Below, in pieces: positions 45,840 to 53,660 of a stretch of DNA of 64,000 nt. How positions within the stretch are numbered: position 1 is the first letter of the stretch; each line of letters starts with the position of its first letter. The notes beneath the pieces are model-generated. The model was not told the DNA's origin. It worked only from the letters and a program-made list of their open reading frames with translations, and did not search any database. The DNA lies in assembly GCF_016908375.1 (NCBI RefSeq), contig NZ_JAFBDS010000010.1, forward strand, positions 98,811 through 162,810, given 5' to 3'. Position numbers and translations under genes: made by a program. The stretch is from Amphibacillus cookii (GTDB lineage: Bacteria > Bacillota > Bacilli > Bacillales > Amphibacillaceae).

Positions 45840-46728
45840 GTCTTCTATCTGGTTGCCTCCCCCAGTCGGACGTATTCCTTTTCACGATACTGGAACCTGT
45901 ATAATAACTGTTGTTAGTTGTACCAGTGAAGTCATTGAATACCTTCTTCCAAGCTGATAATTGACTATCATTTTCATCATCCGCATCATCTAAGTAGCTT
46001 AAACAAGTTGATGCGGTAGTTTTCATAAATAGCTTTTTGTGATATTCAATTACATCAGCAACGTTATTATTTGAGTTGGCTGGATCTATTAAGTTGATAT
46101 TCTCAATATTGTCTACTATATACTCTAATACCTCTTTAGTTCTATCCTTCGACCCCGTTGCAGTCGAATCTTCTAAAGCCTGTATAACCAATAATTCCAT
46201 AGCAAATGATTTAAACTTAACATTCCATTTGTTTTTCCAGATTTTCATAAGTTTAATTACATTGCGACAACCACTCTCAGTAATGTGAGACTTATGCTTC
46301 TCTATGTTTGTTTTAATTCTGCTCTCGTCATCAGACTGATATAAAAATACGTCATTATTACTATCATCTTCCTCGTCTATGCGACGACCAGGAACTACAT
46401 CAACATCGAAATCGGTTAATCCAATGGATACTTTCTGTTTTCTCACATTATAATTCTCGTCTAAAAAGTCGAATACTTCATTATACATTTCTTTTAGTGT
46501 ATCAAAGGATTCCTTTTTAAAATGGATAGCAAGGTCTAAATCTTTACTTGAATTAATCGCAGTATGCTTTGCTATAGAACCCGAATATTTTACAGTTTTA
46601 ACTTTATCGCCAAATTCCTCTCTTATTGCTGTTTCTACTTCATCTCTTTTTTTCTTAATCTCTTCTTTATCTTTTTCCTCAATTTTTTCTTCTTCAAGTA
46701 ATGATTCAAGATAATCAGCAACAGTCAT
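45832..46728 (-). CDS. CBASS CD-NTase (cGAS/DncV-like nucleotidyltransferase)
   Basis: 298-aa cyclase with the nucleotidyltransferase core: G50-S51 in YSGSIAKHTAI, D63-L-D65 in SKDLDLAIHF, and third acid near D110 in DFDVDVVPGRR; the OAS-like helical half follows. On phage infection it should make a cyclic di- or trinucleotide; which one is not readable. The C-terminus ends RRHG: a terminal Gly/Ala is what Cap2 needs for conjugation. The ATG at 46728 follows GAGAGGAG; the gap to the effector gene is 4 bp. Confidence 0.94.
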   Translation of the reverse strand: MTVADYLESLLEEEKIEEKDKEEIKKKRDEVETAIREEFGDKVKTVKYSGSIAKHTAINSSKDLDLAIHFKKESFDTLKEMYNEVFDFLDENYNVRKQKVSIGLTDFDVDVVPGRRIDEEDDSNNDVFLYQSDDESRIKTNIEKHKSHITESGCRNVIKLMKIWKNKWNVKFKSFAMELLVIQALEDSTATGSKDRTKEVLEYIVDNIENINLIDPANSNNNVADVIEYHKKLFMKTTASTCLSYLDDADDENDSQLSAWKKVFNDFTGTTNNSYYTGSSIVKRNTSDWGRQPDRRHG

Positions 46729-46732
46729 TTTC

Positions 46733-47707
46733 TTAACTCCTCTCATATGAAATTACATTTGCTAAGGACATCATATTGCTTGTCAGGCTTGTCGGCATAT
46801 TCGCCAAAACAGAATATGGGTAAGAATTAATTAAATCAGCATCTTCTCCAACAACCCTATTTTGAAAAGTAGCATAAACAACTACTGGAATGTTTAGGTC
46901 TAATTCTTTCAGCTTCCCAATATATTTCCTTATTATTTCCTCTTGCTCGTTTCCGTTTAACTCATACCTATAAATAATAATATCTATTTCTTTATTATTT
47001 ATTTTTTCCTCAAATGCTTCGAATTCATCTAAACCCATTATTTGTGCTTCTCCTACAATCTCACGAATCCTGGCTACTTCAAGGCTCTCCATTTCTTCTT
47101 TTTTACTTTCAGGAGTTAAAACTACAACCCTACTTTTTCGAATGGAATGTTGGTTTTCCATAAAACGTTCTAATTCATTGTATTTTTCTTCAAAATCTTC
47201 TATTGTAGGATCCATTAAACTTCTAATCTGTTTTTTTGTTTCAGCTTCAATTTCCTTAACAGAATCTTTTATTGTTGCGTTAGCTTTCTCTTTAATTTCA
47301 TTTATAGATGACTTTATGGTTAAATTAGCATTCTCTTTTACTTCTGTTTTCGTTTGACCAAAAATCCAATAAAGGACTATTGTTCCACCTGTTACCAAAA
47401 CGCCTAATGCCACAAAAAATAAGCTGACTAAGTTCATGAAACTTTCCCGATCATTATTTGCAAAATCCTTATAATTTGCATATTCCTGTTTAAGAAAATC
47501 AATCGTTTTATCAGAACTACCATTTCCTGTTGTCGAATCATTTTCCTGCAAATCGTCTATTTGACTACTTAATTCAGTAAGTCTTTCTTCAAATTGCTCT
47601 TGCTTTTCGTTCATTGAATTATCAATGTGCAATAAAAAGAAAAAATTGAAGGCCAATAGGGCTATGACCAATATTCCTAAAACCTTTTCAATGTTGCTTT
47701 TCAACAT
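46733..47707 (-). CDS. Probable CBASS effector: two TM helices plus C-terminal Rossmann-like domain
   Basis: 324 aa: TM1 (about 8-27), a ~60-residue likely external coil, TM2 (about 91-117), a long coiled-coil (118-185), and a C-terminal domain (about 188-324) with alternating strands such as SRVVVLTP, IDIIIYRY and IPVVVYAT like a CheY/Rossmann fold. It is encoded directly before the CD-NTase in one operon, the usual effector place. By analogy with 2TM Cap effectors it would oligomerise on second-messenger binding and permeabilise the membrane. The sensor domain is not SAVED; I do not recognise its family, so the role is inferred. Confidence 0.75.
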   Translation of the reverse strand: MLKSNIEKVLGILVIALLAFNFFFLLHIDNSMNEKQEQFEERLTELSSQIDDLQENDSTTGNGSSDKTIDFLKQEYANYKDFANNDRESFMNLVSLFFVALGVLVTGGTIVLYWIFGQTKTEVKENANLTIKSSINEIKEKANATIKDSVKEIEAETKKQIRSLMDPTIEDFEEKYNELERFMENQHSIRKSRVVVLTPESKKEEMESLEVARIREIVGEAQIMGLDEFEAFEEKINNKEIDIIIYRYELNGNEQEEIIRKYIGKLKELDLNIPVVVYATFQNRVVGEDADLINSYPYSVLANMPTSLTSNMMSLANVISYERS

Positions 47708-47782
47708 ACCACCCCAACATTTAATTTAATATAAATATCGCCAATCAATACAAACTATTTCTTATTCGTGTTTACGAAAATT

Positions 47783-48916
47783 CTATCTTTTAATTAATTT
47801 TATGGTTGGCTCTGGCTCACTGTAGTTCAGTGTTCCCTTATCAAGATTACATAACATTTCTATATACTCTTGGGGTACAGACATTTCTTGAATTAATTGT
47901 TGTTCATTCTTCACATCATTTTTTAATAGCATTAAAATGCTTTTCTTTAGAACTACTGGCTCCTGCAATGGAAAAACATCGTCAAGTGGCTCTTTCTTTC
48001 TCATTTTCTTCATGGATATCTGCTTTTGTAATGAAGTATATTTTCCTTCATCAATAATGTTTAGGTCTAAACATCTATATATCATGGCCGCAATAGATAC
48101 ATTCCAATATTTCTTTAATTCAACAAAATGTAGTAAAGATGTAGATGTAACAGTTTTTGCAAAAGCGTCAGCTGGTAATGAAAATGCAGAGGAAAATTTA
48201 TTTGCTTGATTTTCCATAATCTTAATTTCTTGTTTACTAAGGACATCTTGATTATCAATATCCTTGTGCATCATTATATGCCCCAACTCATGCCCACCAT
48301 CAAACTGTCTCCTAAAAGCAGACTGTTTATCGTTACCAAGAAAAATAAAAGGTCTGCCTTTACGGTGTTGACAGAATGCATCTACTTTTTGACTATCGGT
48401 GTCTACAGAGAAAACCATTATACCGTTTTTTTCTAATAAATGAACTATATTAGTTATGGGCTTATCCCCAAGCCCCCAATGCTCTCGTACTTTGATAGCT
48501 AATTCTTCAATCGAATTATTATCCCATTCCGAATCAAACTCAGTTATGTCAGGCAGATTTAATTCTGGAAACTCGATGTAATCTGATAAATATTCATAGA
48601 TGTATCCTGCTAATAGTGTTTTATTGTACTGCGTTTCCTTACTTTTCTTAGTGGCTGTAGCATTAGCTCTAAAGAACGTATTTCCAACAAATTGCTCTTT
48701 GTATTCTCGGTAGAAGAAATTTTTCGGGAACTTTAACGTATTAATAATCGACATCATTGTTTCTGTCTTAGGTGTATGATCCCCAAGCTCAAATTGTGAG
48801 ACTGCTTGCTTAGTTACACCAATTCTCTCTGCGAATTCTTTTATTGTTAAACCTCTTATCAACCTTGCCTCTCTTAACCGTTTAGGATTAAACTTTGGCT
48901 CATTTTCAACTTTCAT
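47783..48916 (-). CDS. XRE-HTH plus ImmA/IrrE metallopeptidase (CapH-CapP-like fused regulator)
   Basis: 377 aa: XRE helix-turn-helix (about 14-68, LTIKEFAERIGVTKQAVSQFE) followed by an ImmA/IrrE zinc peptidase with H209-E-L-G-H213 (GGHELGHIMMH) and a helical C-terminus. Many CBASS loci carry separate CapH (HTH repressor) and CapP (HExxH peptidase that cleaves CapH after DNA damage); here both activities are in one chain within the CBASS operon. XRE-ImmA fusions also occur in phages and toxin-antitoxin loci, so the CBASS role is inferred from position. GGAG lies 7 nt before the ATG. Confidence 0.9.
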   Translation of the reverse strand: MKVENEPKFNPKRLREARLIRGLTIKEFAERIGVTKQAVSQFELGDHTPKTETMMSIINTLKFPKNFFYREYKEQFVGNTFFRANATATKKSKETQYNKTLLAGYIYEYLSDYIEFPELNLPDITEFDSEWDNNSIEELAIKVREHWGLGDKPITNIVHLLEKNGIMVFSVDTDSQKVDAFCQHRKGRPFIFLGNDKQSAFRRQFDGGHELGHIMMHKDIDNQDVLSKQEIKIMENQANKFSSAFSLPADAFAKTVTSTSLLHFVELKKYWNVSIAAMIYRCLDLNIIDEGKYTSLQKQISMKKMRKKEPLDDVFPLQEPVVLKKSILMLLKNDVKNEQQLIQEMSVPQEYIEMLCNLDKGTLNYSEPEPTIKLIKR

Positions 48917-48944
48917 AACGTTACTCCTAACTAATTTAGTAATT

Positions 48945-49625
48945 CTAAGATGGATTATTCTTTAGCTTAATAACGATGTCTTCATCCTCTTTACGATCTT
49001 TAAGCGTGGTTTTAATATCTGATAAACTGTAATTATTTAATTTTACAAGGTCTCTGATGCTAATGTTTATGTATTCAGTTATATCTTCCTTGTAAATCCA
49101 ATCTTCTTGGTCAGGTTTTAAAGCACCTTCAAAAGCAACATCGCTCTTACTATCGTAGCAAACTACAATTCCAAACGGCTGGTTTTCGATACCCAGTGGT
49201 AACGAATATTGGTGTGTTTCCTGATCAAGTAACCGCTCCTCTGGTACACCCTCTTGTAGTAGACGATCGAAATTAGATAAAGAAAATTCTTCACGATATC
49301 CACTTGGTTCAAAGATGTATTTCTTTTCTGGCAGTTTTAACACTAAAATAAAGATATTTCTTATGGCATCATGAATTACTATATATGGATGCCACCCCGC
49401 TTTTCTTGTATATACTTTCATTTGTGTATGAGGATTGTCTTCTATTATCTTTTCAACATAAGTATTAACATAGTCATAAAGCATAAAAGGTGTGTGTTTC
49501 TTAGTTGTTGTTTCTTCAAGTAATAATGAGATTTCCTGAAATTTCTCTTTTCCATTCTTTATGCCTTGTAAAATCAAACTTTTTTGTTCATCTGTAAGCA
49601 TACATTCTTTAATTTTTTCATCCAT
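48945..49625 (-). CDS. Unknown protein, first gene of the CBASS operon
   Basis: 226-aa soluble acidic protein. Features seen: a helical N-terminus (about 1-60), a mixed alpha/beta middle with GWHPYIVIHDAIRNIFILVL and FGIVVCYDSKS, and a charged C-terminus ending in KDRKEDEDIVIKL. No motif of a known enzyme is visible. It is 28 bp upstream of the HTH-metallopeptidase gene and read with it; similar protein pairs occur in mobile islands, so it may partner the regulator. Function unknown. Confidence 0.75.
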   Translation of the reverse strand: MDEKIKECMLTDEQKSLILQGIKNGKEKFQEISLLLEETTTKKHTPFMLYDYVNTYVEKIIEDNPHTQMKVYTRKAGWHPYIVIHDAIRNIFILVLKLPEKKYIFEPSGYREEFSLSNFDRLLQEGVPEERLLDQETHQYSLPLGIENQPFGIVVCYDSKSDVAFEGALKPDQEDWIYKEDITEYINISIRDLVKLNNYSLSDIKTTLKDRKEDEDIVIKLKNNPS

Positions 49626-49668
49626 TCAACCACGCCTCCACTATTTTTCAAGATAAGCTAAATCTATT

Positions 49669-49700
49669 ATTTACTTTTCTTTTGATTTTGTCAAGTAAAT
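49669..49700 (-). promoter_or_regulatory. CBASS operon promoter and candidate operator
   Basis: Minus-strand TTGACA (49689-49694) with a -10-like AATAAT about 17 bp on. An exact inverted repeat ATTTACTT...AAGTAAAT (49669-49676, 49693-49700) brackets the promoter and is a plausible site for the XRE protein. The 13-mer AATCTATTATTTA is repeated at 49661 and 49770. Confidence 0.6.
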
Positions 49701-49833
49701 CACCGCAATTATATGAAAAGTTAAAGTTTTATAGGATAATGCAACGAAAATAAACAAGTGATTTTTGAGAATCTATTATTTATCTATATCAGTAAAATTA
49801 GAATGGTATAATTCATTAAAAGGGGGATTTCTT

Positions 49834-50092
49834 TTGAGATATATGATGACTGACATATCAACACACATTGACTTAGGTTTTGGCATTACAGCATCAAATT
49901 TCAGACAAACCGCTTTGTTTCTCGATGAAAATTATGATGATAGCGTATATACGGGAGAGATGCCGATTTTATATCTATATAGGCATTCAGTTGAACTTTT
50001 TCTAAAATCACTAATCACTATATTCCATAGGAAATTGGAATTACCGTATAAAGAAGGCAAAGTAGCCTTCGATAACGATATACCATTTATAA
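49834..50092 (+). pseudogene. HEPN-like gene, 5' fragment
   Basis: TTG start with GGGGG upstream; encodes about 85 residues (HIDLGFGITASNFRQTALFLDE, LYLYRHSVELFLKSLITIFH) like the N-terminal part of HEPN-type proteins. Homology stops near 50092, where the frame runs into the antisense of the tnsD fragment. Probably cut by the recombination that joined the two pieces. If intact it might have been another defence gene, being divergent from CBASS. Confidence 0.55.
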
Positions 50093-50094
50093 AA

Positions 50095-50601
50095 TTAGAG
50101 AAGAACTTTACTCATGTCTTGGATAACACGCTCTACCCTACGCAGACGAAATTCTTGTTCAGATTCCCATACCTGGTTAATAAATGCTTTGGTTTTCGAC
50201 ATCTTGTCTAAATGTTGCTCTAATAAGGCTCTTTCACCTATTGCATCACCTATGCCCTTAACGGTTATCCTCTTTGGTTTTTCATTCCAGTTTCTAAGTT
50301 CCCATGTTGCCATCTTAACCCTATCTAATATTTCCTGATCTCTTTTATCCCAATCTACCCGATTATTCTCGCTATTTCCTTTTCGTAATTTTGGTGAATT
50401 ATTACCCAGCCATTCTTTATCATTTCTATATAAGTAGGCATACGTTGATGGTTTTTTGTTTCTCAATTCTGTTAAGTTGGGATTATCTTGTTGCAATTGC
50501 AACCATGTTTGGCGATTGCGTTCCAGGGAATCAATTTTATTCGCATTTGACACTTTCATAGATTCAGATTCATTCTTATCTGCCTTTGCATATTTAATCA
50601 C
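50095..50601 (-). pseudogene. tnsD: Tn7-like TnsD (TniQ family) C-terminal fragment
   Basis: 168 codons match only the C-terminal region of TnsD: RQTWLQLQQDNPNLTELRNK, YAYLYRNDKEWLGNNSP, then RITVKGIGDAIGERALLEQH and RLRRVERVIQ. The zinc-finger TniQ N-terminus, about half to two thirds of the protein, is missing. TnsD binds the 3' end of glmS and directs insertion into attTn7. A relic within an island ending at attTn7 shows that a full Tn7-like transposon was once here. The family is recognised from memory of TnsD; tnsA, tnsB and tnsC are absent. Confidence 0.8.
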
Positions 50602-50730
50602 ACAATTTGAAACAATAAAAAGGGCTCCAAAATAACTTTTAACATGTTCTTAATTCAATGAGTACCAACCGAAATTCTAAATAATTTCAAAAATTTTAAA
50701 AATTAAAGTGTTTATATTTTTAAAGCGTGC

Positions 50731-50745
50731 TACATTCGTAATGTA
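50731..50745 (+). promoter_or_regulatory. Dyad upstream of the GyrI-like gene
   Basis: TACATTcgtAATGTA, a 6-bp inverted repeat with 3-bp spacer, about 37 bp before the start codon; possible operator. Confidence 0.4.
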
Positions 50746-50781
50746 TCAAACTAAATACGAAAAGAAAGGAAGATTAAAATA

Positions 50782-51234
50782 ATGAAATTCAAAGTCGAGA
50801 CATTTCCAAACTATCGTACTGTTTTTATGCGACGTATTGGACAATATGGCCCTGCCAATATTGAAGTAATGGAGAATCTAAAAAAATGGGCTAAGGAGAG
50901 AAATCTTCTTGAATCTGCAATTCTATTTGCAATTCCACAAGATAATCCAGAAACAACACTTCCTGATAACTGTAGATTTGATGCTTGTATTGTAATTCCC
51001 AATGATCATCAAGTAGTGGATGATTCAGTTCTCGAAGGGCATATTACTGGTGGAAAATACCTTATATATGAAGTCAAACATACTGCAGAGGATATTCAAA
51101 AGGCATATTCTAATATTTTTCAATCTCTACAAAATAATGGATATAAAAAGGATACCAAACCAATTATGGAAAAATATATTGGTGATATGGTTAGCAATCC
51201 TTATTGCGAAATATGTGTTCCTGTTAAACCGTAA
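50782..51234 (+). CDS. GyrI-like small-molecule-binding domain protein
   Basis: 150-aa stand-alone GyrI/AraC-effector-binding (SHS2) domain: FPNYRTVFMRRIGQYG at the start, DACIVIPND in the middle and GKYLIYEVKHTAEDIQKAY, PYCEICVPV at the end. Members bind hydrophobic drugs, inhibit gyrase, or hydrolyse small cyclic substrates. AAAGGAAG lies before the ATG. It lies on the opposite strand to CBASS in the island. Confidence 0.85.
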   Translation: MKFKVETFPNYRTVFMRRIGQYGPANIEVMENLKKWAKERNLLESAILFAIPQDNPETTLPDNCRFDACIVIPNDHQVVDDSVLEGHITGGKYLIYEVKHTAEDIQKAYSNIFQSLQNNGYKKDTKPIMEKYIGDMVSNPYCEICVPVKP

Positions 51235-51386
51235 TAGCCTTGAATTGTTTTATTGTATGATACATCATTAACAAAATAGAGCGAGAAGAACAAGTTGTTT
51301 ATAAATGCTGATAACACCTTGTTCTTCCTATATTAATTTAATATGTGTTTAACGCTGTTTACTCTTTCCTATTTTGTATAGTGGAT

Positions 51387-51662
51387 CTAAAATCTCTTGG
51401 GACATTTTATAAATTCTTTATATTTTTTCTTATAATCTTCTCGCGCCTCTTTAATAATCTTGCTTTGTACAGGAATAGTAATTGTATATATTGCTAACAG
51501 TAATGAAACTACACTAATACCATTGGAAAAATTCACCCATTTTTGCGTCTTAACCCATGAGGACAATGTCCCAAGCACATCTACATGCTCACCTTCAGAA
51601 AATTTGATAAAACATAGCATCCCATATATAACAAACAAAGCGTATAAAAGGCCATTTATCAA
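51387..51662 (-). CDS. Small membrane protein, unknown
   Basis: 91 aa with two TM helices (about 2-20 and 45-65) and a basic Lys-rich tail (AREDYKKKYKEFIKCPKRF). TTG start two bases after the stop of the preceding membrane gene, so the two are probably coupled. Family not recognised. Confidence 0.55.
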   Translation of the reverse strand: MINGLLYALFVIYGMLCFIKFSEGEHVDVLGTLSSWVKTQKWVNFSNGISVVSLLLAIYTITIPVQSKIIKEAREDYKKKYKEFIKCPKRF

Positions 51663-51664
51663 AT

Positions 51665-52129
51665 TTATATTAAAAAAATTTTTTGTTTATCCAATTCCAT
51701 ATACTTAGACAGTCTTCTTCGGCTTATTTGTATAAAGCTATTTTCTTCGGGTTCTCTCTCGAACGGAAACATTTTCTTTAGTCTCCAATAATATAGTACG
51801 TTGATTAAATAATACACAAAAACACCAGTTACGTACATATAGGCAAATAAAACTACAACCAATCCATAACTATAAATTAATTGGTTACTTAACAGTGTAA
51901 GTAAAAAAATCAAAGCAAATGAGAGCACTAATAAATATAATAATGCTTTAAAAGCTATTGGATAATCCTTTTTCTTATTTTTTGATACTTGCACTAAAAG
52001 ATAAATTGTGACTAAAAATAATAATGCAGAGATTAGTAAATGGAAAATAGGAATGTATATTAATAGTGTAAAAGAGAGCGTAAAAAGTTTTGTGTAAATG
52101 GTTATACTTTCCCATAAGGAGATGATCAT
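51665..52129 (-). CDS. Membrane protein with four TM helices, unknown
   Basis: 154 aa; hydrophobic segments at about 14-48, 60-85 and 90-115, then a basic tail KKMFPFEREPEENSF. The ATG lies within the right arm of a perfect 27-bp inverted repeat, and the normal SD position falls in the other half of that arm, so initiation may be controlled by the hairpin or the annotated start may be wrong. Paired with the 91-aa membrane protein downstream. Confidence 0.5.
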   Translation of the reverse strand: MIISLWESITIYTKLFTLSFTLLIYIPIFHLLISALLFLVTIYLLVQVSKNKKKDYPIAFKALLYLLVLSFALIFLLTLLSNQLIYSYGLVVVLFAYMYVTGVFVYYLINVLYYWRLKKMFPFEREPEENSFIQISRRRLSKYMELDKQKIFLI

Positions 52130-52153
52130 TTACACAAAACTTTTTACGCTCTC
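52074..52153. repeat. Perfect 27-bp inverted repeat with 26-nt loop over a start codon
   Basis: Arms 52074-52100 and 52127-52153 are exact complements (GAGAGCGTAAAAAGTTTTGT... against ...ACAAAACTTTTTACGCTCTC). The start codon of the four-TM protein and its first ~18 codons lie in it. Confidence 0.92.
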
Positions 52154-52406
52154 CACAAGGATAAATAACGTGTTTTATAAAACATTCCTTCATTTCTTCT
52201 AAACCTTATCTTTCTTCGCTAATCTTTGAACTCGTTGGTTTTGTGACATTATTGATATCAAAGAAATAAAAAAAGAAGAAACATAAGGAAAATTATCTCT
52301 TCACTCTGCATCATCTTCTCTATCACTCACACTGCAAATTTTTCTCTCATTTGTTTCCTTGTTGCAACATCATTTTATTCTGATTCTTAATAATTAACAG
52401 GATGAT

Positions 52407-52613
52407 TCAAGTTTTTTGTTGTTCATTCAACACAGTTGCCTTTCTTGCTCTATTCACTTTTTCTAACTTCTCTTGATCTTTTCGATACGCTTTTATGCTA
52501 TGATTTTGATTGAATTGTTTGAGGTAGATATCGTGGTTTTTCTGCTTCTCTGCAAAAGCATTTTTAACAGTTGGGTTTTGTAGTTTGTTTTCTAACATTT
52601 TCCCGATCGGCAC
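52407..52613 (-). CDS. Small helical protein, unknown
   Basis: 68 aa, strongly charged and helical (ENKLQNPTVKNAFAEKQKNH, RKDQEKLEKVNRARK). The GTG at 52613 has AGGAG 9 nt upstream; an ATG three codons earlier abuts the SD. Family not recognised. Confidence 0.5.
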   Translation of the reverse strand: MPIGKMLENKLQNPTVKNAFAEKQKNHDIYLKQFNQNHSIKAYRKDQEKLEKVNRARKATVLNEQQKT

Positions 52614-52732
52614 ACATATCATCTCCTCTCTATTACTATTATACAGGTTTTTAATGAAAAGTCTTCATTGTACTTTTTATTTCTACTACAGTTTTTATCT
52701 GTAATTCACCCAAAAATAACTATAGCTAACCT

Positions 52733-52960
52733 TTAAATATCTTGGTTGTCATCTATGGTCGGAGATATTAAGATTTGTAATCCTCTATCTGATCCGTAAT
52801 CCCACATCTTTACAAACGGATGCGTACCTTCAGGGAGATAAAAAGTTCGCTGTTCAAGATGTGAGATTACTTCTTGGCTATTTGATGTGCATCCATGAAT
52901 AAAAGTTGCTGGATGGATTGTTACCGTTCTTCCTGTATCGTTGTAATAGACAAATTTCAT
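52733..52960 (-). CDS. Small conserved-looking protein, unknown
   Basis: 75 aa, compact beta-rich sequence with MKFVYYNDTGRTVTIHPATF, one Cys and FVKMWDYGSDRGLQILISP. Looks like a folded small domain found in Bacillaceae, but I know no function. The ATG at 52960 follows AGGGTGATG at about 7 nt. Confidence 0.6.
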   Translation of the reverse strand: MKFVYYNDTGRTVTIHPATFIHGCTSNSQEVISHLEQRTFYLPEGTHPFVKMWDYGSDRGLQILISPTIDDNQDI

Positions 52961-53101
52961 ATTCATCACCCTATCGTCATTGATATAATTGTATTTATTA
53001 TACTAAATAACCGTTTAATCTATCTATATATTTCAATTTCCAGATACCTTCTCACCATTTTCCAGTTTTTCTCCTTCTATCTCTCATTCTTTTCTCTACT
53101 A

Positions 53102-53603
53102 TGTACCCACGTAACTCACTCTTACAAAACCCCCAACCTCACTCAATCCCTTCCCCCACATGCACTCATGCCCTTTTTCATCCCTAAATACTAACCTTTT
53201 AATTTAACTCAGTTTTACAAAGAAAAGTATCATTTCTTGTCGAAATGAATCGAAAATTAATCGGAAAAGAATCGAAAAATGGAACTCGGTTTTCCAGAGT
53301 AGATGAGAGAATTAAGGTGATAGATAGAAGAATCATCATGCTTTTCTCTTACTCTCTACTTCATATTTTTTCACACGCTCACATTTTTTCTTTTATCTCC
53401 AACCCTTGTCACGCTTAGTTTCTCAGTCTTTTCTTCAAACAAAAAAGAACCGAGAAGCTGTACAAATAGTACGCTCCCGATTCTGATAAAAGTATGACAT
53501 AAAAAGTCGATACATAAACTGCTTCGATAACCCGTCTTTGTAAAACTTACTTACATCTTGTAAAAAGAGTTGCATTTTTGTAAGAGAGAGTTACAGATAC
53601 ACA
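53102..53603. mobile_element. Cargo-less Tn7-like element, right copy, at attTn7 (502 bp)
   Basis: Same organisation as the copy at 43198: left end TGTACCCA, right end (complement) TGTGTATC next to TGTAACTC, with three ~20-bp repeats at each end. It is flanked by TACTA and ACAAA. Its right end is 26 bp from the last base of the glmS stop codon. Comparison of the two copies shows scattered substitutions but the same ends and order. Confidence 0.87.
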
Positions 53604-53660
53604 ACAAATACATAATGAAACTTAACGGCCTACTCCACTGTAACACTTTTCGCCAAGTTA
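53604..53660 (-). other. attTn7 site (glmS 3' end and downstream target)
   Basis: Sequence from the end of the element through the glmS stop (53630-53632) into the last codons. In Tn7, TnsD binds the final glmS codons and insertion duplicates 5 bp centred about 25 bp past the stop. Here the 5 bp next to the element (53604-53608) are centred 24 bp from the stop. Confidence 0.75.

Larger units (their letters stand above)
43198..53603. other. attTn7-located defence island bounded by two Tn7-like elements
   Basis: A 10.4-kb region between and including two direct copies of the same ~500-bp element. It contains a type II CBASS operon, an HEPN-like fragment, a TnsD C-terminal relic, a GyrI-like gene and several small genes. 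The right boundary is 26 bp from the glmS stop codon, the classical attTn7 position. Confidence 0.82.

Noticed and set aside
50002..50211. Full-length 148-aa product of the HEPN-like frame
   Set aside because: The last ~40 codons are antisense to the well-supported tnsD fragment, so the frame is a fusion artefact, not a real C-terminus.
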